A stretch of DNA of 64,000 bases, taken from Zygnema cylindricum. Taxonomy: Eukaryota; Streptophyta; Zygnematophyceae; Zygnematales; Zygnemataceae. The stretch covers positions 1 through 64,000 of the forward strand of contig JBBHKE010002593.1 of the NCBI GenBank assembly GCA_037447655.1, written 5' to 3'. This document shows positions 10,701 through 21,244 of this stretch, in pieces (position 1 is the stretch's first letter; each line of letters starts with the position of its first letter). The notes under the pieces were generated by a model. The model was not told where the DNA came from, made no database searches, and was given only the letters and a program-made list of their open reading frames with translations. Position numbers and translations under genes: made by a program.

Positions 10701-10948
10701 GTTTCCAATCCGGGATTTCGGCAATGATGTGCGCCGTCAGATTTGACGCGAAACGTAATCTCAGCCGTAATAAATACTTGCACGATATTTGTTTTGATGT
10801 CTAAACAAAATGCGCGATATGTGTTTCAATTAGTATATTACTTCGTACTTTATCAAACTGTATCTATGCACGCCGTAAACATTTTCAGTTAAATGATTTC
10901 TGTATAGTACAATAGTTTAAATACTAATCAAACCATATATCTCCTAAC

Positions 10949-11100
10949 GGACTTCTACGACAGACTGGTTAGAGCTAACGGCTACGCCGCGCTCTACCGG
11001 TCGGGGGTTCGAGTCCTGCTGGACTCAACCTTTTGTTGAGAGTGACTTAAGTCACTCTTTAGTACTTCTTATAGAGCTGAGGCAGCCATGGCTCCATCGC
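10949..11100 (+). repeat. tRNA-related SINE or tRNA pseudogene
   Basis: A D-arm-like TGGTTAGAGC (10966-10975) and a perfect B box GGTTCGAGTCC (11007-11017) lie about 41 bp apart, as in tRNA genes. The acceptor stem formed by 10949-10955 and 11020-11026 has only weak or wobble pairs, and the region continues into non-tRNA sequence with an AGTGACTTAAGTCACT hairpin (11041-11056). I read it as a pol III SINE head or a decayed tRNA, not a working tRNA. Confidence 0.5.
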
Positions 11101-11240
11101 TCTCTCTCTCCTTCAGTGACTAAAACAAGTATGGGGGCGGGAGAGAAGAGATGGAGGCATGCTGCCTACATTTTCTTTTGTATGTTTTCCGCTAGTTAAT
11201 TAAGACCTAGAAAATACAATAAAACTAATTATTTCAATAG

Positions 11241-11856
11241 AGGTGGCATCACGAATGAGATCAAGTTGCAAGGGTTCAAGTGCGGGTACCAGCCTAGAGT
11301 GCGCCTCCTCATTTCGAGCGAGCCAGGCGGATTTAGCGGCGAAATCAGAAGGTTCCATTCGCTTCCGTTTATACGGACCAAAGTTTTTCGCGCCCGAAAA
11401 TGTGCTCAATCTGGAATTTCCAGCCGTAGAAATCCGTGCCATTGAATTTGGCAACGATATTTGAACTAATGGGGAGAGGCCCATAACCTATTGAATTAGT
11501 AGTCATGACAGCGGGCAGGAATACAAAAAAAGGACAGAAAATTGGGCAAGTAAAATAATTGCCAAAATAGTTGATAAAAGGGTAAATTACAATGAAGACA
11601 AAAATGCTAAAATAGTAACTAAGAGTGTCACGCTCTAGACTGTCCTACAACCTACGTGATCCCGAAGGGTTAGTTGTCTTTTCCTAGCATGACGAAAGGT
11701 CAAGGTGTCTTTTTGTAAGAAGAGGATGGAAATATATAAATCTGAATTAAAAAGAGAGGAACGAAAAGCAAAATACTAGACTACGTTATCTAGCACTAAG
11801 ACTAATAAATCAAGTTTGTAGCAAAGGAGAATAAGGACGAATCTAGGATTCCAACA
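11241..11856 (-). mobile_element. Truncated copia: gag 5' end plus complete 5' LTR
   Basis: 11241-11477 repeats the gag start found at 9017-9250 with a few differences, and 11479-11489 is the same primer site. The LTR occupies 11492-11856 and keeps the full GGATTCCAACA end. Everything downstream of early gag is missing. The LTR end abuts the PPR coding sequence. Confidence 0.88.
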
Positions 11857-11859
11857 GGG

Positions 11860-13197
11860 TTATTTCTTGAAAATCGTCAAAGCAAATAATTCCAACACTT
11901 CCTCCACCCTACTTGCTTTTCCCAAAGCATCCATTGACGCATTAAAGTTTACCACATTAGGTTTCACGCCTACTATTTCCATTTTCCCAAAAAGCTTCAA
12001 TGCTTCTTCCACCCTGCTTGCTTTTCCAAAAGCATCCACCAACGTATTAAAGGTCACCTCATTAGGTTTCACCCCCGCTTTCTCCATTTTCACAAAAAGA
12101 TCCAACGCTTTACCCACCCTACTTACTTTTCCAAAAGCACCCATCAACGTATTAAAGGTCACCCCAATGGGTTTCACCCCTACTTTTTCCATTTTCCCAA
12201 ACTCCAACGCTTCCTCCACCCTACTTGCTTTTCCAAAAGCATCCATCAACGTATTAAAGGTCACGTCATCAAGTTTTACCCCTGCTTTCTCTATTTTCCC
12301 AAACAACTCCAACGCTTCCTCCACCCTGCTTGCTTTTCCCAAAGCATCTATCAACGTACTAAAAGTCACTAAGTTAGGATTTATATTAGATTGCTTCATC
12401 AGCTCATAGTGATGTTAGGCTTCATCCACCCTTCTGCCCTTTCCTAATACATCTATCATTGTGCTGAATGTCACACAATTGGTAGTAATCCCTTCTTTCT
12501 TCATTTCGTCTAACATTCTTAAAGCTTTATCCACCTTACCTGCCTTGCCCATGAAACCTATGACAGTTGTATATGTCACTACATTAGGGGTGTATCCTTG
12601 CTTGCACAGCTCCTTCCAAATGCCCTCTACAGTGTTAACGTCACCATTGTATTTACATTTATGTAACAAAATATTGTAGTGAATGATGTTGGCTTGGAAA
12701 AAACCAGCCTCAGTTTGTGCCCAATGAAGTAACTGTATGCACAGGTGCACATCTTTGACATTATTAAAAATGAAGGACAGATTACGGTCATTTACATGGC
12801 CATGCCATCTCGATAAACAAGATTTAAAAAACACAACCGTGACTTGCTTTCCACTTGAATTTTGCTTTCTCAATTCTGAAAAAACAGATTCCTTTGCCCT
12901 CGGCTCTCTTCCTTTGATTGAATTCCTCGAAGTTATGTTCTTGGCAAAATATATGCTCCTTAGTTTTTGCTGCTCCTTTTGTTGGATCCCCTTGTGGGCT
13001 TGGAATCCTAAATCAAGTGACATACTACCCTCCCCTCCCTGATCCACACGTGAGGGCTCCTTGGAAAAATCCACCAAGGTCGAGAAAGCCATCGAGCTGC
13101 CTCTCTCTCTCCCTCTCTCTCTACCCTGCACAACTATACCAGACGCTAAACAGCAGGACGGAGAAACCAACATACCTGCAAAAGAGTGATGCAACAA
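11860..13197 (-). pseudogene. Pentatricopeptide repeat (PPR) protein gene, truncated, one in-frame stop
   Basis: One frame runs from about 13197 (or the Met at about 13092) to 11860, interrupted only by a TAA at 12415-12417. After an N-terminal region of about 150 residues there are about eight 35-residue PPR motifs, such as NVVTYTTVIGFMGKAGKVD and VTFNTLMDAFGKASRVEEA. The last five are nearly identical. Such P-class PPR proteins bind organelle RNA in mitochondria or plastids. One repeat has lost a residue (ALEFGKM), and the final repeat stops 4 bp from the copia LTR. The N-terminus could be a transit peptide. The premature stop and missing 3' end argue for a pseudogene. A hidden intron at the TAA is a less likely alternative. 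Confidence 0.85.
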
Positions 13198-14700
13198 TGA
13201 GCATTAGACTTTTCAATCATCCATTTTACCTCCAGCTGCAAAACAGGTTTTACCGGTCTCAGGTTAATGAGCCGGACAATTCAAGTTTATATATGCCAGT
13301 AACTATGGGAATTACTGATGAACGCAGATTCTTTTAAGAAACCTCAAAGACTGTTAGCTTGACTTTCGGAATTTTATGAAGAAAAAAGATCATATGGTTA
13401 CTGATGCACTTGCTTCTTTAACTTTCCTATGAGACCACCTTATGCACCGGAATGAGTTCATGACGAAGAAACAAGACAGTTCCATTACAAAAAAACACTA
13501 ATGAAATGTAGCCTTATAGTATTTGGGCAGACTAGGGGAAAAAAAGAACAATTATTGATGCACTATTTCTTCACGTGCTTCTTGAAAAAGCTTATGGCAC
13601 TTTGAAGTCCGCAGGAGTGGATTCACAACGAATACATACAATAAATTTCTTCCATAAAAGGCACCTTTGGAAAATCTCCGACATAGCGGAGGATATAAGA
13701 TTCGTTGTTCGACATTCTCCTACAAACCCTCACTGCCACCTGTTTGCTGTTCTAAAGTTGTAAAAACTATCGATACCGGACAGAAGTCATCAAAGGTCAG
13801 TAAACTAGAAAACGTTAAACCAAAAAAACAAATAAAAATGTGACATTAGTTAAATAATCTAAAAGCGTTCAAATCATTATGTTTTTGTCAAGCAAAGCAG
13901 GTTAACAAGTGAGGATGAGAACCAGACTGCCAAAAGAATGACCTCAGACTGTGATTGATCCAAAGTGTCCAGGTGCTAAACGACAGCTGCAGCAAAAATT
14001 CAGTTCCTAATTTGAAATGTGAACAATCATGAAAAATGTGAAAACCACATCCAGATTTTAAACCAAAGGCGCGAAACAAACCAACTTCAGCCAGTGGTTT
14101 AAGTTAAGGAAGCCAAACACACGACCAGCAACTCATACAGCCAACGGTAATTTGTAATTTGTAATAGATTACAACGGCTAGTTTCTTGCAGGGAAAGAAA
14201 AAAAAAAAAACTTCAAGTTTTCACCACGGCAATGTGTACACCATGACCTAGTTTCACAGCTATATTTACAGAGCTCCTGAAGATAAGAAGATGGAAGCAG
14301 CAACAGAAGACTCTGGAATAACAAGTTAAATGCATTTGAGAAAGTCTCGAATTGTTTTCTTTAGGCATTACCAAAACTTAAATCAGAAAAAGCACTCGGT
14401 TTGAAAAAACATGCAAAATAAACGCAATGGTATCTTGCAAGAAAAGTCGCGAAGCGTTTTCGTTTCCGTACTTGCTAAACGTGCGAAGTAGGAAGCTTAC
14501 CGGAAAAAAAAAATCGTCCAAAAGAAACCCTAATTCTTCTTACTACAACTCTAATCTAAAGAACCTCATGATTCTTCAAACATCATTGCATCAATCCTAA
14601 GCATCCTGAATAAAGGCCTTACTTGCTAAGTAGTTAAAAATATAAAATAAAACCAGAGGCACACGTAACCCTAAATCCGAACAAACTAATTCAGTCTCCG
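13198..14700. other. Non-coding interval upstream of the PPR gene
   Basis: Ordinary AT-rich sequence with no clear exon. An open stretch at 13548-13763 (+), containing SGVDSQRIHTINFFHKRHL-like residues, has no recognisable family. It may be PPR 5' UTR or intron on the other strand. Confidence 0.3.
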
Positions 14701-14716
14701 AAGCCCAAGCCTTTTA

Positions 14717-14773
14717 CTTATCCAAATATAGTTATCCTTATCCAAATATAGCTTATACTTATCCAAATATAGT
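14717..14773 (+). promoter_or_regulatory. Three tandem CArG-like boxes
   Basis: CCAAATATAG occurs at 14722-14731, 14742-14751 and 14763-14772, each within a CTTATCCAAATATAG unit of 20-21 bp. The word fits the MADS-box CArG consensus loosely. Function is inferred only. Confidence 0.35.
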
Positions 14774-14792
14774 TTGACGTTGTCCAATTTCA

Positions 14793-14915
14793 CTTAATAG
14801 CGATTCACGGTGTAGTGTACTTGTCGCACGTCGCATGTCTTTGCGTGACATTGTAAACGTACATCCTTCCACCCTCTGCCGCTCATGGTTGAAAAAGTTG
14901 CCTTTGTACACCTTT
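14793..14915. mobile_element. Fragments of the two small DNA-transposon families
   Basis: 14793-14812 is a TA-flanked mariner-like terminus (TAATAGCGATTCACGGTG then TA). 14820-14910 matches the interior of the Harbinger-like elements (compare 30296-30390), including the ATGTCTTTGCGTGACATTGT word. Confidence 0.6.
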
Positions 14916-14929
14916 CAACACCACCTGCC

Positions 14930-15550
14930 CCTCCCCATTGGCCCTTCTCCTCCCCCCCGACCCAGCCTTTTTCTTTCCTGTCCACTTCCTTTTCCCCCTA
15001 CCTTTTCCCCGTACCTTTTCCTCTACCTCTCCCTCCATCCCCGCCCTCCTTTCCCCCATCCCACCCCTTCCCCTTCCCCTCCCCCTCTCGCTCCTCCTTT
15101 CTCTCCCTCTCTGTCACCCTCTCCGTCTCCCTCGCTCTCCCCCTCTCCCTCTTCCCCTCTCCCTTTCACCCCCTCTTCCTCCCCTTCTCTTTCCCCCTCT
15201 CTCTCCCTCTCATCCTCCATCTCCCTCTCCCTCCCTCCTCTCCTCTCTCTTCCTCTCTCTCTATCCTTCTCACTCTCCCTGTCCGTCTCCCTCTCTCCTT
15301 CTTCCTCTCCTCTCTTCCTCTCCCCCTCTCCCTCTCTTGTTGTCTCTCCCTCTCCCCCCCTCTTTCTCACCATCTCTTTCTCCCCCCCTCTCTCCCTCTC
15401 CCTCTCCCTCTCCTATCTCTCTTTCCCTCCCTCTCCCTCTCCCTCCCTCCCTCCCCTTCCCTCCTCCCTCCCTCCCTCCCTCCCTCCCTCCCTTCCTCCA
15501 TCCTTCTCTCGCTCCCGCTTCCCTCTGTCTCTCTCTCGCTCTACATTCAA
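14930..15550. repeat. C/T-rich microsatellite region
   Basis: About 600 bp of CTCCCT, CCCTCC and CTCTCT repeats. The long frames through it are low-complexity Ser/Pro/Leu strings (and Arg/Glu/Gly on the other strand) and not genes. Confidence 0.85.
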
Positions 15551-15684
15551 TTAGCGATTTCCTTTCAAGACATTTTTAAGTTTTAAGTTTTTTTTTAACC
15601 CCCCTTTTTTATTTTTTTTCATGTCCTAATTGTTGCACTTCGGAGTCGATTAGGAAGTCCTCCTCTTTAATTAATCATTTCAGT

Positions 15685-15689
<5 letters not shown>

Positions 15690-15732
<43 letters not shown>
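15690..15732. repeat. (TA)n microsatellite
   Basis: About 20 uninterrupted TA units between the CT tract and the lipase remnant. Confidence 0.95.
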
Positions 15733-15734
<2 letters not shown>

Positions 15735-15870
15735 TATCTACATATATAATGCATGTATTTTTGAAGCTATACGTACCAATTTTTTTGCAAAAACTTGAGT
15801 ATTAATTTGTTATCATTTTTCTATTTGAAGCTGTTCGAACTGGAAATTTTCAAAAATTCGATCGATTTAG

Positions 15871-16123
15871 CGCCGCAGCGAACTATCTCGAGTCCGGAAA
15901 GCCGACTCCTCCCGTTTATTCTCCGTCCAAGTTTCCGTCGAAAACAAAAACTATTATAATTAGTGGAGGGCAAGATTGGTTAAGTTCCCCAAAAAATATT
16001 GAAATACTTTTAAGTTCGTAGGGATATTCCGTAAAAACCTTAGTGTTGCCCAATTATGCCCATTTGGACTTTTTGTCGAGTTCGTCGATTGTGTCGATTT
16101 GTCGATACAAAAAAAAGAATTGA
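15871..16123 (+). pseudogene. C-terminal piece of an acid lipase (alpha/beta hydrolase)
   Basis: After a TTTAG/CGCCGCAG acceptor-like sequence, one frame reads NYLESGKPTPPVYSPSKFP, then ISGGQDWLSSPKNIEILL, then TAG at 16019-16021, then TLVLPNYAHLDFL in the same frame. It closes with TGA at 16121-16123. TPP.Y, GG.DWL and Y.HLDF are the C-terminal blocks of lysosomal or plant acid lipases, and include the catalytic Asp and His. The nucleophile-serine part is not found upstream within the window. The in-frame stop suggests a pseudogene fragment. A real last exon with a missed intron is possible. Confidence 0.62.
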
Positions 16124-16636
16124 TTTTATAAAATGTTAAAAAATGGGGTTTTTATCTCTCATAATTGATTTTATAAAATGTTAGAAAAAGGGGGTTTATC
16201 CCCTGTACTTAGTTTTTTGAACAAGTTTTTAGTCTGAAAAAAAACAATTGTTTTTTGAATAATTTTTCTTAATGTTTTTAGAAATTGAAAAATTTAGGGA
16301 TTTGATATTTTAGGAGCTAGGTTGGAGGATTTGAGAAAAAAAAAAAAAAATTAAAAAGGAAAGCGGGAGGAAAATTGTAAATAAACGATAAATAGGTTTG
16401 GGCGGAATATTTTTCCACATATTAGTAATTGTGCTTGGGAAAGAAAGAGGGAGGAAGAGAAAGAGGGAGAGAAAGAAAGAGAGGAAGGGAGAGAGGGGGG
16501 TAAGAAGAGGAGGGGGGGGGAAGAGAGGGAGGAAGAGAGTGATAGGGAGAGATAGCCTTTGTTGACAAATTTTTTCAACTATCATTTAACATTAAAGTAC
16601 GCTAATTGTTTCATTACGCTATATTTTTTATTACGC
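16124..16636. other. Non-coding; short direct repeat and a GA-rich tract
   Basis: TTGATTTTATAAAATGTTA occurs twice (16120-16138 and 16165-16183). 16436-16555 is a GA-rich (minus-strand CT) microsatellite. No gene seen. Confidence 0.5.
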
Positions 16637-16950
16637 TAATAGCGATTCACGGTGTACTGCCGAAGCAATGTACTAATTTTTAGATTGAAAGTACAACTAT
16701 CGTACGGTTTTGCAACTTGTGGACAATGAGATGGGAACAGAAAGACTCGAGGCGAAAGTACACCGCGCATTGTTATTAGTGTCAAAGTTTAAATAGTGTG
16801 TAAGTAAATATACCGTCATTGACGCTAATTAAGAATTTGAAAATTTGAAAAAAAAAGGTTATTCTAATTTCGGCGTTAACGCTAATTTGGGGACAGGTAA
16901 AATGGAATATTCTCCGTACGATTGTAAACATTAATCTATGTAACCGTACA
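16637..16950. mobile_element. Two mariner-like MITE termini with partial element
   Basis: 16637-16654 ends an element (TAATAGCGATTCACGGTG + TA). 16761 starts another (TA + CACCGCGCATTGTTATTAGTGTC). The latter, to about 16950, is the reverse complement of the right part of the element at 31255-31782, and then the similarity fades. Confidence 0.6.
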
Positions 16951-17740
16951 TGAAACTCTAAGACCTCCATAAGTCCTCAGAGTGGACAGCTTCCAAGAAG
17001 CCTCTAGGATAATCCTGACCCCTTTGTGTTTAAGCAAAAATAACTGCCACCCTGGCAGACAAAAACTCTGACCACCTTTTTTTTGGTTTGACGTTTACGG
17101 AAATGGTTAACACGCCACGCCGTTTCTACATGTAACTTGGACATATGGTCGTATTTCCGTTTGTTCGTATCTCATGTATTCTAATAACGTCCTTTTCGGG
17201 TGGTTTTATTATAGTTAATTATGCTAATATGTGTCTTAATTGTAATAAGGGTGTTACCTCGTCTATCTTTCACACGTCTCACCTGTATTTACGTCAACGT
17301 TGTTCCGTATTATAGTAAATGATGACACTAAAATGAACCAAAAAGTACATACCGACCAACCAATTAATAATTCACGTCACGTGATTGGTCGCCAAAGATT
17401 ACACGTGTCTTATTTTTTATCCACGCAAACATTATGGCTTTTTTTAATATGCATCAAAACAGGCATGTCTTACCCGCTGCCTTGCCAAGAAAGATCCGTA
17501 CATTAAATGAGCTGCCATGTTTTTTCACGCCTTTTTCATGAAAAACGTCCATTGTCAACCACATGCATACTCTCACGTTGAAAACTGACGCAAAATTTAA
17601 AACTTTCCCGCTATCACCGTGTCGTTTTTATAATCGAAATATTTGACTTCAAACAAAATATTTGATTTAAAATTTTTGAATGTTCAAATTTTACCAAGCA
17701 TTTCCCTCCTTTTTTTCACAACATATTCCCTTCCCCTCCT

Positions 17741-17748
17741 ATATATAC
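17741..17748 (+). promoter_or_regulatory. TATA box candidate
   Basis: TATATATA lies about 120 bp before the ATG at 17869 and 20 bp before an ATG in good plant context (CAACAATGGC, 17767). A G-box with an adjacent inverted CCAAT (CACGTGATTGG) sits at about 17378-17390. Confidence 0.4.
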
Positions 17749-17868
17749 TCGTCGTTAACTCCAACAATGGCACTCTTTTCCTCCCTTCGCATCTACCTTC
17801 GTTGTTGCATTTTTTTTTGTTGCTTCGTATTTATCTTTCACAAGTTGCCGTGACTATCTTAAGAAAAT

Positions 17869-18268
17869 ATGTGGCCCATTACCACCTTTTTTGCGGCGAA
17901 AGCCAGAGCTCCCGCTGTATTTTTCCCACCTTCGGTTGAGGAGGAGATGGAGTGGGGCAAGAAAGAGGGGGAGGGAGAGGCAGGTGAAGGGATGGGATCA
18001 CCAAATGATGACACCCTCATGGAAGGTGGTGGGTCCGATTTCGGTTCACCCCCAAATTCATCTCAAGACTCACCGCCAGACTCACCGCATGTGGACCACG
18101 GTATCAGCTCGGTGGAAAGACGCAAGCTCCAACACGTGTCGACAAAGGTTGCACCCGTTCGTGTAATCAACTGGATGATTGCAGATTGTAATACAAACGG
18201 AAAGGAGTGCCTTATACCGAGGACCGTGAAGAAGTTTGCGGGACACTTTACGGACAAATATAATACAA
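17869..18268 (+). CDS. Unrecognised protein, possible first exon
   Basis: ATG at 17869 opens 133 codons to a GTAAGC donor at 18269. The N-terminus is short and hydrophobic. Then comes an acidic Glu/Gly-rich segment, a Ser/Pro stretch (PNSSQDSPPDSP) and a folded-looking end (RVINWMIADCNTNG..PRTVKKFAGHF). An upstream ORF from 17767 encodes 28 mostly hydrophobic residues. No family recognised. Downstream exons could not be joined in phase. A basic, open stretch near 18538-18630 (LKRRRVDEEIEL) is a candidate but the phase fails. Gene status is uncertain. Confidence 0.4.
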
Positions 18269-18754
18269 GTAAGCAATATTAACTTTTTATTCTTACCTTA
18301 AATGACTTTTTACAGCTGCTTACATTTTGTTTCTCAATATAGAATTCGCTTATATTGTGGCATTTTGTTTATCTCTACCATTATGTGTTCGTTAGAATTT
18401 ATATTTTTTTTTCCACGCCCCCACCACATTTTCTTAATGTTGTTATGTTAGATCCTCCTGCACCGTCGTGAAACACCGACGACAGCGTGTCGTCGCTTGT
18501 GGTTGTAATATACTAATATTGTTAGCAGGCGGCCACATTGAAGCGCCGACGCGTGGATGAAGAAATCGAATTGGCGACGACAATTCGTCGTCGCGACAAC
18601 GATAAAAATGACAAACTACAATACCGAGCATATTTTAGTTATTTGTTTTTAGTTAGTACAATGAGTATCAACCTTCATATGGTCGACGAGGCTTTATCTT
18701 TGTCCCATTGTTGGAATCGCAGAATCATTAAACCGCATGATTTTTTTATTCACT

Positions 18755-18990
18755 TTTGTCGTCGCACTGTTGGATTATCCAAAAAAATTAGGGACACGAC
18801 GACTTTCCTTTGTCGCGGACCACGTAGTCTGTGAGTGTAATTTGCACGTCGTTGCCATTCTTGGAATCTTCTGTGCAGTGAACCGCGACAACTCCTAATT
18901 TTGTTTCGTCGTCACACTGTTGGAATGATCAAATTGATTAGGTTAGCGACGACTTTGTGTCGTCGCGAACAACACAATCTATAAGTATAT
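18755..18990. repeat. Duplicated segment rich in GTCGTCGC / GCGACGAC
   Basis: The TTGTCGTCGCACTGTTGGA..ACGACGACTTTC..GTCGCGGACCAC..AGTCTGTGAGT arrangement at about 18758-18840 recurs at about 18906-18985. Each copy holds an inverted GTCGTC/GACGAC pair that could form a hairpin. Confidence 0.6.
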
Positions 18991-19019
18991 TTCGAACGCA
19001 TATAATGCGTTAAAACCCC

Positions 19020-19774
19020 ATGCGTTATTTTTGCGTACGACCTGTCATTTTTAAGACGAATTCGTATATTCTATCATCCTTTTGTGTAGCCGCCTCTTTT
19101 CGTTTTTTTTGTCACGTGTGGCTAATTTACATGGAGGGCATAAGCAGCCGTATAGGCGACAACGTAGTGTCTTGCCGCATCGACGTCGCTACCCTGCATT
19201 ACCTCGGCGTAGTCTACGACGTCGGCCAACAATACAAAGGGAAGAGGTACGAAGGGATGGAGTGGGAAGAGAAAGCCCCACGAGGGAAAGGTAAACACCG
19301 AGGGGGGTAGAGAGGGAAAGAGATGTCCCGGAAACCGTGATACGAGAAAGGGGTACCGCGGAGGAATTAGCGAGAGAAAGGGAGGCGGCCACTTCGCTAC
19401 AAATCGGTTGGGTGCCGCCGGAGGGGAGGGAGCATAAAAGGGAGGCGAGAGAAGAGGTAGAGATGGAAGGATTGACACCAGTTGGGGGAGGAAGGGAAGA
19501 GACCAATTTGGATGAGGTAGCAAATGAGGGGATTTTACCGGAGGAGGGAAGTTTGCCGCCGGAGGGGAGGGAGCATGAAAGGGAGGTGAGAGAAGAGGTA
19601 GAGGTGGAAGGATTGACACCGGTTGGGGGAGGAAGGGAAGAGACGAATTTGGATGATGAAGCAAAAGAGGGGGTTTTACCGGAGGAGGGAAGGGAGGAAA
19701 AGGGTGAATCGGTAAATGTGATGAGGGGGGAGGCGGTAGAAAGTGATATGACTATGGGAGAAAAAAATCCATAA
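19020..19774 (+). CDS. Putative acidic repeat protein region (low confidence)
   Basis: Two open frames lie here. 19020-19310 contains MEGISSRIGDNVVSCRIDV and LGVVYDVGQQYKGKRYEG and ends near a GTAAAC donor-like site. 19337-19774 encodes an acidic protein with two copies of a block of about 43 residues: PPEGREHEREVREEVEVEGL, TPVGGGREETNLD, then a short acidic tail. The repeat is also visible at DNA level (about 19425-19550 and 19556-19680). No family recognised. Purine bias raises the chance that it is a non-coding repeat. Confidence 0.3.
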
Positions 19775-20290
19775 CAGGAGGAGGGTGGAACGACGCTAAT
19801 GGGTGTAAGCGAAGGGGAGATAGAGGCGACGGTAGAAGAGGGTGAGGGAAGTGAGGCACGGGAAAAGGTAGAAAAAAAATGTAAATAATAAAAAGAAAAT
19901 TAATACTTCTTGATGAGGGCGTCGAGGAGGAAAATGGTGGGGGTTTTAGGGAAGAGAAGTTGTTCAGTAAGGAGAGGGAAGGGAAGACAGAGTTGGGAGA
20001 GGAAAGAAAGGGAAATGAGGCGACGGTTGAAGAGGGTGGGTCGAGTGAGGTTAGGGGAAGATTAGGTACAAAAAGAAAGATAATAAAAAAAAAAAAATAG
20101 GGTTTTGTGAGACCGTGTAGGAGGAACGAGTGGGGGGAGAGGCGACCGTCGAGAAAGGTAGGGGGATTGACGTACGAAGAAAGATAGGTAGGAAAAAGGA
20201 GATAGAAAAGGGTAAGCGTAAAGTGAAAGATGACAATGAAGTGGCCTTCCTGGGGGTAAATCACTTGGGAAAAACATCTTGAAATTCAAA
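19775..20290. repeat. Purine-rich repetitive region
   Basis: GA-rich sequence continuing the preceding repeats. GAGGCGACGGTTGAAGAGGGTG-type words occur at about 19823 and 20017. No convincing gene. Confidence 0.4.
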
Positions 20291-20673
20291 ACTCAAATAT
20301 TTTACAGCAGCATCAGATGTATTTATGTTAGTTACAAAATCATTCTTTTGTTTTTCAAGATTTTTAGTCGTGTCTGATCTAGGAATAACATCAATGTTAG
20401 TGTTTTCTCCCACCCTTCATCAGTAACTGCCTCAGCTATTAATAACAAGATAGCATGATTTGTTTTATCTTTTAAATGCTTTTTAAATTGTTTAGCAGAA
20501 ATCAAACCTTCCACTCCCGATTCGGTTATGTTATTTATATGATTCCTATGCAACTTCTTCAAAGGTAGTGCTTGCAAAACCTTCCAACCGTTCTCAGATT
20601 TCACTCTCAATATGTTAGTTTCCCAATTAATTTGAGGGTTATGTTCATTTAACCAAGGTTTTCTCAGTATTAG

Positions 20674-21117
20674 CTACTCACTACCAAAATTCATTATTTC
20701 ACATACCATTTTCATTTTATGACCCTGGATATCCACTTCTTTTGTATCATTTTGTAAATCTAATGTGGACTTATTACCATTTGCCACCTGAACATGCAAA
20801 GATTTTTCCCTTATGACTATAGGAATTTTATTTTCCTTTGCAAACTTATGTGAAATAAAATTATGTGTAGCACCTAAATCCACCATAACTCTCAATGGTT
20901 CTCCTTCCACTAAAGACTCGAATCTGATCAAATTGTGTTTAGCCTCATCGTTACCTAACTGTCCTAACATAGGTCTGTTGTTATGAGTTTCATCAAAAAG
21001 ATTGTTGAAATTATGGAGTGCAGTTGGCATCATAATAAATTCAGCTATCCTAGCTTTTCCATTCATAAGCTTGCCCTCCACTGTTAACTCCTTAACCTTC
21101 AGATATGTTCGACTCAA
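20674..21117 (-). pseudogene. Gypsy aspartic protease (retropepsin)
   Basis: The frame contains LRVMVDLGATHNFISHKFA, the gypsy protease motif in which the usual D-S/T-G is D-L-G. KIPIVIREKSLHVQVANG follows, typical of this domain. The catalytic loop change and the neighbouring stops mark it as dead. Confidence 0.82.
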
Positions 21118-21244
21118 CTGAGGACTTTTAGCTAATCCTTTCTGTTTCCCACCTCTTAGGCTTCCTGTTCAGCTAGGTATAATCTAATAAATTCCTAAAA
21201 ACCTTATTTGACATCAACTGTTTTAAGAGTTATAATATATGTAC

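Noticed and set aside
10949-11026. Functional tRNA gene
   Set aside because: The acceptor stem does not pair and the D stem is poor. Only the internal promoter boxes are convincing.
11867-12409. 180-codon + strand frame opposite the PPR gene
   Set aside because: It is the antisense shadow of the near-identical 105-bp PPR repeats.
14835-15586. Three overlapping frames of 213-239 codons
   Set aside because: Pure CT-repeat translation, open in all three frames at once. This is a composition artefact, not a gene.
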